Assembly: GCA_030682505.1 (NCBI GenBank)
Contig: JAUXOH010000243.1
Coordinates: 1-8,372, forward strand
Origin: Candidatus Didemnitutus sp.
GTDB taxonomy: Bacteria > Verrucomicrobiota > Verrucomicrobiia > Opitutales > Opitutaceae
DNA length: 8,372 nucleotides
Reading direction: 5' to 3'
Under the pieces are notes generated by a model, which did no database searches, was not told the origin of the DNA, and worked only from the letters and a program-made list of their open reading frames with translations. How positions within the stretch are numbered: position 1 is the stretch's first letter; each line of letters starts with the position of its first letter. This document shows, in pieces, positions 1 to 5,563 of this stretch. The translations under genes were made by a program, and so were the position numbers.

Positions 1-156
1 GAACTTGGCCTCCAGATCGTCGGTTGGGTGGCAATGTGGCGCCCGCTGGAGATTTTCCTCTATGATTGGTGGCCGATTCGGAATGATCGACAGCTCCTGC
101 AGAGACTCGCCCGGATGCCGGTCCGCCTCAATGTCGGCGCCGGGGCCGTCGCCTAG
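1..156 (+). CDS. C-terminal tail of an uncharacterised protein (5' end outside window)
   Basis: An open frame runs from the first base to a TAG at 154-156 and encodes the last 51 residues of a protein whose start lies upstream of the window. The tail begins ELGLQIVGWVAMWRPLEIFL and continues with YDWWPI, then a basic, Leu/Arg-rich end. The Trp-rich stretch with WRPLEIFLYDWWP looks like a conserved motif that I recall from small uncharacterised bacterial proteins, which supports a real gene rather than a chance frame. No function can be assigned. It ends 48 bp before the next start on the same strand, so it could share a transcript with the 205-1146 gene. Confidence 0.6.
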   Translation, partial: ELGLQIVGWVAMWRPLEIFLYDWWPIRNDRQLLQRLARMPVRLNVGAGAVA

Positions 157-204
157 CTTTCCTGTAACTTTCGCGCGGCAGCCGGGTTTTACGGGTATAA
201 CGTT

Positions 205-1146
205 ATGAAATCCCTCATGTGTTTTCTCGCGGCGGGCATGTTGCTCGTCTCTCCCGCCGTTCTCGAAGCCAAGATCTCCCGCACGGTGGAGAAAAACTTC
301 TCCGTGCAGCCCGGAGGCAGGCTCAAGGCCACCACCCAAGGCGGAGACATCGTCATCCGCACCGCAGACATCCAGGAAGTGCGCATCAGCGCCCGCCAGA
401 CCATCCGCGCATCTTCCGAGGAGGAGGCGGACCGGGTGCTCGCCGACCTGACCCTGACGCTTGAACAGGTGGGAAATGAGGTGAACGTCGAGGCGAAGTA
501 TGAAAAACGAAACGTCAAGTCGTGGTTTGGCGTCCGCACGCCGGTCACGGTCGGTTTCACGATCACCGTCCCGCAGAATTTCAATCTCGATCTTCGCACC
601 TCCGGCGGCGACATCTCGGCCGAAAGTCTGCGCGGCAACGTGAAGGCGCATACCAGCGGCGGGGACATGCGATTTCAGCGCATTGACGGAGAGATCGACG
701 GTTCGACGTCCGGCGGCGACATTTTTCTCCAAGAAGGTACGGCCCGGGCCAAGCTCCATACTTCCGGGGGCAATGTTGTGGTGGAGCGCGCGGGCGGCCC
801 GACGGAAGTTTCCACTTCGGGCGGTGACATCACGCTGCATTCGGTCGAGGAACTCATTCGTGCCCATACTTCCGGGGGCGATGTCAATGCGGTGCTTACG
901 GGCATGCTAGCGAAGGATGCGGTGTTGAGCACCTCGGGCGGTGACGTTCGGGTGCGGGTGCCCAAGTCCGCCGCGTTTAATCTGGATGCCAGGACGTCCG
1001 GGGGAGACGTCGATGCCAAGGGCCTGACCATCACCATTGAGGGTGGCGGGATCGGTAAACGCAGTCTCGTCGGCTCGGTGAATGGCGGTGGCGCGCGTCT
1101 GAAGCTCCGCACCAGCGGGGGTGACATTCGGATCCGCACGGAGTAG
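205..1146 (+). CDS. Exported DUF4097-like protein with TSGGD repeats (predicted beta-solenoid)
   Basis: The 313-residue product has a probable Sec signal peptide: Lys2, a hydrophobic core over about residues 5-20, and likely cleavage after an Ala near 22. A lipobox is not evident. Residues 23-130 are mixed, with one early TTQGGDI copy at 43-49. From 132 to 307 the chain carries nine TSGG(D/N) turns starting at Thr132, 150, 168, 186, 204, 222, 243, 264 and 303, so the first six are exactly 18 residues apart. Such regularly spaced Gly-Gly turns between short alternating strands are typical of the DUF4097 / putative adhesin families, predicted to form a right-handed beta-helix. It probably acts in the periplasm or at the cell surface; its ligand is unknown. 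The ATG at 205 is chosen because the next in-frame Met at residue 5 would shorten, and the one at residue 12 would remove most of, the signal peptide. No Shine-Dalgarno is visible. Despite the word adhesin in family names, adhesion is not shown. Confidence 0.85.
   Translation: MKSLMCFLAAGMLLVSPAVLEAKISRTVEKNFSVQPGGRLKATTQGGDIVIRTADIQEVRISARQTIRASSEEEADRVLADLTLTLEQVGNEVNVEAKYEKRNVKSWFGVRTPVTVGFTITVPQNFNLDLRTSGGDISAESLRGNVKAHTSGGDMRFQRIDGEIDGSTSGGDIFLQEGTARAKLHTSGGNVVVERAGGPTEVSTSGGDITLHSVEELIRAHTSGGDVNAVLTGMLAKDAVLSTSGGDVRVRVPKSAAFNLDARTSGGDVDAKGLTITIEGGGIGKRSLVGSVNGGGARLKLRTSGGDIRIRTE
598..1125 (+). repeat. Nine in-frame TSGG(D/N) repeat units inside the exported protein gene
   Basis: The repeated amino-acid turn is written with nearly every available codon combination (for example ACC TCC GGC GGC GAC, ACC AGC GGC GGG GAC, ACG TCC GGG GGA GAC). 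The repeats are therefore old and kept by protein-level selection, not a recent DNA tandem duplication. Units four and six are the exception and share the 15-base string catacttccgggggc. Spacing is 54 bp for the first six units, then 63, 63 and 117 bp. The last interval holds a degenerate VNGGG turn. Confidence 0.85.
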
Positions 1147-1151
1147 ATTTG

Positions 1152-1165
1152 CCGGCTTCGGCCGG
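1152..1165 (+). terminator. Short UUCG-capped hairpin after the repeat-protein gene
   Basis: CCGGC-TTCG-GCCGG forms a perfect 5-bp GC stem closed by a C(UUCG)G tetraloop, a very stable loop in RNA. It starts six bases after the TAG stop of the exported-protein gene. The following bases (ttgtgtgtg) are T-rich but not a T-tract. It could stabilise the 3' end of the mRNA or act with the larger hairpin at 1181-1208 as a terminator. Confidence 0.45.
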
Positions 1166-1180
1166 TTGTGTGTGCAAGCC

Positions 1181-1208
1181 GGAAGCCAGCGCGGGGGCGC
1201 TGGCTTCC
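1181..1208 (+). terminator. Perfect 12-bp stem hairpin, probable transcription terminator
   Basis: GGAAGCCAGCGC at 1181-1192 pairs without mismatch to GCGCTGGCTTCC at 1197-1208 around a GGGG loop. It lies 35 bp after the stop of the exported-protein gene and 80 bp before the TatD start. Only a weak T-rich stretch (ctgttt) follows, so efficiency as an intrinsic terminator is uncertain, but stem length and position make termination the simplest explanation. Confidence 0.55.
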
Positions 1209-1288
1209 CTGTTTGGCGCGGACGGCCTGGGGCTGGGGCCATGACTCCATGCTGGCTCGGAGGAGGTTCTTCGTTTTGCTGAAGAGCC

Positions 1289-2098
1289 ATGGGGTTGATC
1301 GATACACACACGCACCTGGAGTCCTTCGTTCGCCGCGGAGAGCTGCCGGTGGTTCTGCAACGGGCCCGCGAGGCGGGGGTGGAGGGGTTGATCACGATCG
1401 GAACCGACCGAGACGACTGGGGGCTATATCGCGACTTGGCGGCGGGCAGCGGGGGCTTTGTGCACTACACGGCGGGGCTGCATCCGTGCAGCGTCGATGA
1501 AGGGTGGGAGGCACAGCTGGACCAGTTGCCGGGGTTTTGGGCTGACCAAGCCAAGCTGAAACCGGTGGGGCTGGGTGAAATCGGCTTGGATCGTTTTCAT
1601 CTGCCCAAGGACGATCCCGTGGCCGCCGAGCGGGTCTTGGGCTGGCAACGCGCCGCCTTCGCGGCGGGGTTGGGCTTGGCGAAACAGCAGAATTGCCCGG
1701 TGGTCGTGCACTCTCGCGGAGCGTTTTTCGAGTGCGTGGAGATGGTGGACGCCAGCGGCGTGGACTGGGAACGGGTGGTTTTTCACTGCTTTACCGAGGG
1801 TGCGGCCGAAATGGCGGAACTGCAGCGGCGGGGCGGCTGGGGGTCGTTTACCGGGATCATCACGTACAAGACTGCCACCGCGGTCCGAGAGGCGGCGTTG
1901 GCGCAAGGCTTGGACCGGTTGATGCTCGAAACCGATGCGCCTTACCTGACTCCGATGCCGCACCGCGGGAAGCCCAACGAGCCCGCCTACGTGCACCACA
2001 CGGCGGAGTTCTGTGCGGACCTCTTTGGGGTGAGTCTCGGGGAGTTGACCGACCGGACGACCGCGAACGCCCGGCGATTTTGGAAGTTCCCGGCCTGA
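1289..2098 (+). CDS. TatD-family metal-dependent hydrolase (putative DNase)
   Basis: The 269-residue product is the usual length of TatD amidohydrolase-fold enzymes, cytosolic TIM barrels with a two-metal site. All expected metal ligands are visible: the DTHTH motif with His7 and His9, Glu97 in GLGEIGLD, His141 in VVVHSR, His166 in VFHCF, and Asp216 in LETDAPYL, followed by the RGKPNEP loop (226-232) typical of the family. Characterised TatD proteins are Mg-dependent 3'-5' exonucleases linked to repair of oxidised DNA, although some members act on other substrates, so the exact substrate here is open. The ATG is fixed by an in-frame TGA at 1280-1282 just upstream. A GGAGGAGG string at 1259-1266 lies too far upstream (22 bp) to be a normal ribosome binding site. 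The gene is convergent with the HPr-type gene that follows. Confidence 0.9.
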   Translation: MGLIDTHTHLESFVRRGELPVVLQRAREAGVEGLITIGTDRDDWGLYRDLAAGSGGFVHYTAGLHPCSVDEGWEAQLDQLPGFWADQAKLKPVGLGEIGLDRFHLPKDDPVAAERVLGWQRAAFAAGLGLAKQQNCPVVVHSRGAFFECVEMVDASGVDWERVVFHCFTEGAAEMAELQRRGGWGSFTGIITYKTATAVREAALAQGLDRLMLETDAPYLTPMPHRGKPNEPAYVHHTAEFCADLFGVSLGELTDRTTANARRFWKFPA

Positions 2099-2108
2099 AA
2101 TTCAGGTC
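2092..2108. terminator. Weak hairpin overlapping the TatD stop codon
   Basis: GGCCTGA-AAT-TCAGGTC can fold into a 7-bp stem including one G-U pair around a three-base loop. It overlaps the TGA of the TatD gene and lies in the 67-bp gap between two convergent genes, where a bidirectional terminator would be expected. No T-tract follows, so support is weak. Confidence 0.2.
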
Positions 2109-2165
2109 CGAAGCAGGCCAGTCGCAGGGACCGACCGAAAGGGGGAGGACCAACCCGCGCCGCCG

Positions 2166-2462
2166 TCAGGCTTCGTCGAATTTCTTCGCGAAGAGGGCTT
2201 CGAGTTCGGTCAGCATGCCTTCGGCGTCGTCGCCGGTGGCGATAAACTTGATCTTGGAGCCGCGGGCCGCGGCCAGCATCATGAGCCCCATGATGCTCTT
2301 GCCGTTCACTTGTTCATCATCCTTTTCCACGAAGACTTCGGCCTTAAATTTGTTGGTCACGCGCACGATCATGGCCGCCGGGCGGGCATGGATGCCCATC
2401 TTGTTTTGCACAAGAAGTTCCCGGATGTGGGTGGCGGCTGTATTCGTATCACTCTTTTCCAT
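2166..2462 (-). CDS. ptsH: HPr-type phosphocarrier protein (PTS HPr family)
   Basis: The 98-residue product (from the ATG at 2462) is an HPr-fold protein slightly longer than the usual 85-90 residues, through an N-terminal extension. The phosphorylatable histidine is His25 in the motif GIHARPAAM. The regulatory serine is Ser56 in NGKSIMGLMML. The His-Ser distance of 31 equals that between His15 and Ser46 in classical HPr. HPr relays phosphate from enzyme I to sugar permease components. A conserved Ser site implies control by an HPr kinase/phosphorylase, and in many Gram-negatives such proteins work mainly in regulation. No enzyme I, EII or kinase gene is in the window. The frame can be extended seven codons to a TTG at 2483, but the ATG is preferred because the TTG falls inside the AT-rich promoter-like stretch. 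Neither candidate has a Shine-Dalgarno. Confidence 0.9.
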   Translation of the reverse strand: MEKSDTNTAATHIRELLVQNKMGIHARPAAMIVRVTNKFKAEVFVEKDDEQVNGKSIMGLMMLAAARGSKIKFIATGDDAEGMLTELEALFAKKFDEA

Positions 2463-2539
2463 TGCGACTAGAGATCGGCTCAAAATAAAGGTTATTGCTA
2501 AAAGACGTTAGGTCTCTGGCTTGCAACCACATTCCCCCC
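2463..2539. promoter_or_regulatory. Divergent intergenic region between ptsH and kdsB
   Basis: The two genes diverge from this 77-bp gap. Bases 2481-2510 are markedly AT-rich compared with the flanking GC-rich genes, which fits promoter melting regions for both directions. For the minus strand, TTGCAA is followed after 17 bp by TTTTAG, a poor match to a sigma-70 pair. No clear -10/-35 pair can be named for the plus strand. A shared regulator is possible but no obvious operator palindrome is seen. Confidence 0.4.
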
Positions 2540-3283
2540 ATGCCCGCTTTCGCCTTGATCGTGCCGTGTCGATTGGAGTCCACTCGATTCCCGCGCAAGC
2601 TGTTGCATCCGATTAAAGAGAAGCCACTTGTGCTTTGGGTGGCCGAGCGAATTTCGGTGGAGGCACCGGATTTGCCGCTCTGGTTTGCGGTAGACCATCC
2701 TTTGTTGGCCGAATGCCTCGAGCGCGCCGGATTTCGGGCGATTTTGACGGATGCCGGCCATCCGTGCGGCACCGATCGGATCGCGGAGGCCAACCGGACG
2801 GTGCGGGCCAGTTTCGTGATCAATGTCCAAGCCGATGAGCCGCTCGTGACCGGTGGTCAAATCAAGGCGTTGGCGAAGCTGATCCAGGGCGATGCGCCCA
2901 TGGCGACGCTTTGCACACCCTTCCGGACCGCCGCCGACTTCCTCAATCCCAACCAAGTCAAGGTGGTCCGAAGCGAGACGGGCCGCGCGTTGTATTTTTC
3001 CCGGTCCCCAGTCCCCTTTGCCCGTGATCGCGCTGGTCAAGTCGATGATGCGTGGGTGGCGGCCAACCCCTGTTTCAAGCACCTTGGCCTTTACGCCTAC
3101 CGCGGGGACTTTCTGGAACGCTTCGTGCGGATGCCGCCGAGCCGGCTCGAACAGATCGAGAAACTCGAACAGCTTCGCGTGCTTGAAAACGGTTTCCCGA
3201 TCGCCCTCGACGTCACCGATGATCCGAGCATCGGCGTGGACACCCCGGAGGATGCTGCGAAATTCGAGCAGTGGTTGGGGTAG
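2540..3283 (+). CDS. kdsB: 3-deoxy-manno-octulosonate cytidylyltransferase (CMP-KDO synthetase)
   Basis: The 247-residue product matches KdsB in length and motif order. KdsB couples KDO to CMP from CTP in the cytosol, activating the sugar for the lipopolysaccharide inner core and so pointing to a Gram-negative outer membrane. Visible motifs: the nucleotide-binding segment VPCRLESTRFPRK (8-20) with Arg11 and Lys20; CGTDRIAEA (76-84); the metal-binding VINVQADEP with Asp99; LNPNQVKVV (135-143); YFSRSPVPF (152-160); HLGLYAYRGDFL (181-192); LEQIEKLEQLRVLENG (203-218); and GVDTPED with the second metal Asp234. Two small departures from the commonest sequence are Arg19 where Gly is usual (FPGK) and Ala98 where Gly is usual (QGDEP). 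An upstream in-frame ATG at 2495 would add 15 residues lacking family similarity, so the ATG at 2540, one residue before the first beta-strand, is chosen. No Shine-Dalgarno is present. Confidence 0.93.
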   Translation: MPAFALIVPCRLESTRFPRKLLHPIKEKPLVLWVAERISVEAPDLPLWFAVDHPLLAECLERAGFRAILTDAGHPCGTDRIAEANRTVRASFVINVQADEPLVTGGQIKALAKLIQGDAPMATLCTPFRTAADFLNPNQVKVVRSETGRALYFSRSPVPFARDRAGQVDDAWVAANPCFKHLGLYAYRGDFLERFVRMPPSRLEQIEKLEQLRVLENGFPIALDVTDDPSIGVDTPEDAAKFEQWLG

Positions 3284-3458
3284 GCAAATGGGCGTAGAAC
3301 CGTCGCCAGTTTCCCGGAAAAAATGGATCAGGCGCTACTCTGTGGAGCCGTTGCTGTGGCAGCGTACCTTGGCCATCAGCGCGGAACGTTTCGCCGGAGA
3401 GAGGTGCTCCGGCCATAGGGAGTCGGATGACCCTCATTCCGGCTATCAACCCACGAGC
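3284..3458. other. Non-coding spacer between convergent kdsB and endonuclease genes
   Basis: No credible gene is seen in these 175 bp on either strand. Several frames stay open through it, but their products resemble nothing and overlap better genes. The stretch is long for a gap between convergent genes and would be the expected place for the left junction of the restriction-modification insert. I see no clear direct repeats, integrase site or insertion-sequence end. Confidence 0.5.
3393..3413. terminator. Hairpin in the kdsB/endonuclease gap, possible bidirectional terminator
   Basis: GCCGGAG (3393-3399) pairs perfectly with CTCCGGC (3407-3413) around a 7-base loop. It lies 109 bp after the kdsB stop and 45 bp beyond the endonuclease stop on the other strand, so it could serve both convergent transcripts. 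There is no T-tract on either side, so an intrinsic terminator role is only a guess. Confidence 0.3.
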
Positions 3459-4301
3459 TTATCCGAGAGAGAGTCTCTTAAAGAGCGCGGCCTTATCCCC
3501 AATCACCGGATAGTTGACGAAATGGTTCTTGATGCGGTCAACGATCACGTGTCGTTCCGCCTGATTGCGTTTGGTGCCCTTGGCCCATTTGCGACCGGGA
3601 TGCATGGTGTCCCAAGGCGAGCGTTTGTTGCTGCGGGTCCTCGGACTGTCGCCGTGTTTGCCCAGCCCATGGCAAACACCGACCCCTTTGTTCCATATAG
3701 GCCTAAAGAGCCCAATCATGAATTCCTCCACCGCAGCCTGCATGCCGCTCTGTATCGTAGCCGCGCGGTAGTTGAAATCTGCGGGATCGAGATCGGTCTT
3801 GGCGATGTTGCGGGCGTGTTCCCGAAGGCGTTGAAATAGTTTCTTGCCCTGCGCCTCAATGGATTCGGCAAAGGCGTCAACTGGATCGACTTTGCCGACA
3901 TATATGGGGGTCTCGGTGCCGGAAAGCGGCGCGTAGGCGGGCTCTTTTTCCCCTCGGTAATAGATGGCGTAGACACCGGAACCCCAAAACGGATGCGCGG
4001 CTAGGTCGACAAGGGGGAGCTGCTCGGTTGTGACGAAACTGAAGGCGAAGAATTTCGCGATGCCGTCAGTCCGTCCCAATGTGATGCCGAGGGATCCGTA
4101 ACGCTGCGGGGACATTAGCCGAAGAACCCGTTCAAGCTCAGCAAGCGATTCACCGCCCCGACGGAGCAAAGCTTCACTATCGAGTGTATTGATCGTTGCG
4201 CGCAACAATTCCTCATCCAACGCGGCGAGTTCGTGTCTGAATGTTACGGCGGTCTCAGAGGCGCGCTTCAGGGCGGTGAGTGCGATTGGCGGTTTGGGCA
4301 T
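3459..4301 (-). CDS. Eco29kI-like GIY-YIG Type II restriction endonuclease
   Basis: The 280-residue product carries a GIY-YIG nuclease core like that of Eco29kI. In order: GVYAIYY with Tyr111, PIYVGKV with Tyr134, RLREH with Arg158 and His162, VEEFMIGLFRPIWNKG with Glu192 and Asn204, then the family signature RSPWDTMHPGRKWA (227-240). These correspond to the active-site Tyr, Tyr, Arg, His, Glu and Asn of Eco29kI, with the same four-residue Arg-His and twelve-residue Glu-Asn spacings. Eco29kI cuts CCGCGG; the same target here is inferred, not shown. The protein has roughly 60 extra N-terminal residues before the GIY strand compared with Eco29kI, of unknown role. The gene starts 16 bp after the methyltransferase stop on the same strand, the normal arrangement that lets methylation protect the host. 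The start is an ATG without a Shine-Dalgarno. GC content looks somewhat lower than in TatD or carA by spot counts. Confidence 0.9.
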   Translation of the reverse strand: MPKPPIALTALKRASETAVTFRHELAALDEELLRATINTLDSEALLRRGGESLAELERVLRLMSPQRYGSLGITLGRTDGIAKFFAFSFVTTEQLPLVDLAAHPFWGSGVYAIYYRGEKEPAYAPLSGTETPIYVGKVDPVDAFAESIEAQGKKLFQRLREHARNIAKTDLDPADFNYRAATIQSGMQAAVEEFMIGLFRPIWNKGVGVCHGLGKHGDSPRTRSNKRSPWDTMHPGRKWAKGTKRNQAERHVIVDRIKNHFVNYPVIGDKAALFKRLSLG

Positions 4302-4317
4302 GATGCTGTGGGCTGGA

Positions 4318-5487
4318 TCAAGCGGGTCGACCGCTGTGCGCGATGTAACGTGATGATGTTACGATTTTGGCGGCCACCGAGGTGGCAACTGCTTGGGCCA
4401 GCACGACCGGCACGGCGTTGCCAAGCTGACGCATGCTTTCGGTCCACGAGCCGGGAAAAACGTAGTCGTCCGGGAAAGTCTGAATGCGAGCGGATTCACG
4501 GATTGTGAAATAACGGACGCTTTCGTCAGCGTGCCGAAGCATGTTCTCGCCACCCGGCACTCCGTGGTCGCCGGCTTTGAGGGCCTTCGCGGGTTCGTCG
4601 AGGGGGCTACCCGTGTGTCCTAGGTAACTTCGCGCGCCGGATTGAAAGCGATGGTTTGGCAGGGCGTTAGATAGGCTGGGCGGAGGCAGTCCTCGCAGCG
4701 CGTCGCGAACGGTGCGCCAGCGACGGGTAACTGAAGTCAGCTCGCCAGTGCGGAGACTCTCGATCTTGCGTTGAAGCTTTGCCGGAGCGGAGATAGTCAG
4801 ACCAGAGTTCCGGTGTTCGTCCCAGTAGTCACGGGAGACGTATTTGGCGCGGATCAAGTCATCTTGCGTGTGTGTGGGAGAGGGGAATGACCAGCCTGCA
4901 TTGAGGTCTCGGCGAAACCCCACGAAGAACACGCGATGACGGCGTTGCGGCACGCCGTAGTCCGCTGCGTCGGCGAGGTTGATCGTCACTTGATAAACCA
5001 ATTCCTCGGGCCGGTCTTTCGAGGTGTGATGTCGTTGCAGACGGTGAAGATTCGTCTGCCAGTCTACGTTTCCAGAAACGGGAAACGCAGGGTAGGTCAG
5101 TTGCAGCCGGATGAATTCAACGTAGTCGGCGAAAGCGGCGCGAAGTAGGCCGCGGACGTTTTCGAAGATAAAAGCGCGCGGGCGAAGCTCGCGAACGGCG
5201 CGGACGGCTTGGGGAAACATGTCGCGGTAATCGCCATGGCCGCGCGCCTTGCCGCCCATGGAGAAGGGCTGGCATGGCGGACCCCCGGCGACGAGATCCA
5301 CCGGACCGTGGCGGGTGAAATCAACATTGCGGACATCGCCCTCGATCAAGTTCCAAGCGGGGCGGTTTAGGCGAAGGGTCGCGCAGGCGTTCGCATCGCG
5401 CTCAAACAGTGCCACTGTCTCGAATCCAGCCCGCTCCAGTCCCATGGCGAGCCCGCCGGCGCCGGAAAAAAGTTCGATCGATTTCAC
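4318..5487 (-). CDS. C5-cytosine DNA methyltransferase of the Eco29kI-like R-M system
   Basis: The 389-residue product transfers a methyl group from S-adenosylmethionine to carbon 5 of cytosine. Motif I is FSGAGGLAMG (7-16), motif IV GGPPCQPFS with nucleophile Cys72, motif VI ENV at 109-111, motif VIII QRRHRVFFVG (181-190). A variable target-recognition region covers about 191-325, and motif X is QLGNAVP (354-360). The catalytic set is complete and the length is normal, so it should be active. Because it is paired with an Eco29kI-like endonuclease, it probably methylates the same site (CCGCGG proposed). The start is GTG at 5487-5485: an in-frame TAG at 5499-5497 leaves no other start. The protein begins directly at motif I, with no N-terminal helix-turn-helix that could make it self-repressing. 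It precedes the endonuclease and lies 76 bp after carA on the same strand, so read-through from carA is possible. Confidence 0.95.
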   Translation of the reverse strand: MKSIELFSGAGGLAMGLERAGFETVALFERDANACATLRLNRPAWNLIEGDVRNVDFTRHGPVDLVAGGPPCQPFSMGGKARGHGDYRDMFPQAVRAVRELRPRAFIFENVRGLLRAAFADYVEFIRLQLTYPAFPVSGNVDWQTNLHRLQRHHTSKDRPEELVYQVTINLADAADYGVPQRRHRVFFVGFRRDLNAGWSFPSPTHTQDDLIRAKYVSRDYWDEHRNSGLTISAPAKLQRKIESLRTGELTSVTRRWRTVRDALRGLPPPSLSNALPNHRFQSGARSYLGHTGSPLDEPAKALKAGDHGVPGGENMLRHADESVRYFTIRESARIQTFPDDYVFPGSWTESMRQLGNAVPVVLAQAVATSVAAKIVTSSRYIAHSGRPA

Positions 5488-5563
5488 GTCGGAAGCCTAG
5501 TTTTGGCGTCCGTGCTGTCGAGTATGCTCTTTACCTCTGGTGCTTCGACTTCGAAGTGCCGCC
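5488..5563 (-). promoter_or_regulatory. Region upstream of the methyltransferase with a 10-bp palindrome
   Basis: This 76-bp gap between the carA stop and the methyltransferase GTG contains the perfect palindrome ACTTCGAAGT at 5548-5557. On the minus strand, TCGAAG overlapping its edge is followed after 16 bp by CATACT, a weak sigma-70-like pair that would drive the R-M genes. The palindrome would then overlap the -35 region, as an operator might. Its GACT/AGT half-sites loosely recall controller-protein boxes of R-M systems, but no controller gene is present in the window. Confidence 0.35.

Noticed and set aside
196..201. TATAAC as a -10 box before the gene at 205
   Set aside because: Five of six bases match, but it ends three bases before the ATG, no -35 is found at the right distance, and transcription would begin at or inside the start codon.
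598..1125. CRISPR-like array from regular 54-bp spacing
   Set aside because: The periodicity is at the protein level, in frame and with scrambled codons; no identical DNA repeats with unique spacers are present.
189..1307. Minus-strand frames with repeated SPPEV-like strings
   Set aside because: The repetition is the antisense reading of the TSGGD repeats of the exported protein, not a separate repeat protein.
1693..2511. 272-codon plus-strand frame over TatD and antisense to ptsH
   Set aside because: Overlaps two well-supported genes, and its sequence is a frame-shifted reading of TatD followed by antisense ptsH.
2892..3839. 315-codon plus-strand frame across kdsB, the gap and the endonuclease gene
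   Set aside because: It overlaps kdsB in another frame and the endonuclease in antisense; no recognisable domains and abundant Arg/Ser/Pro.
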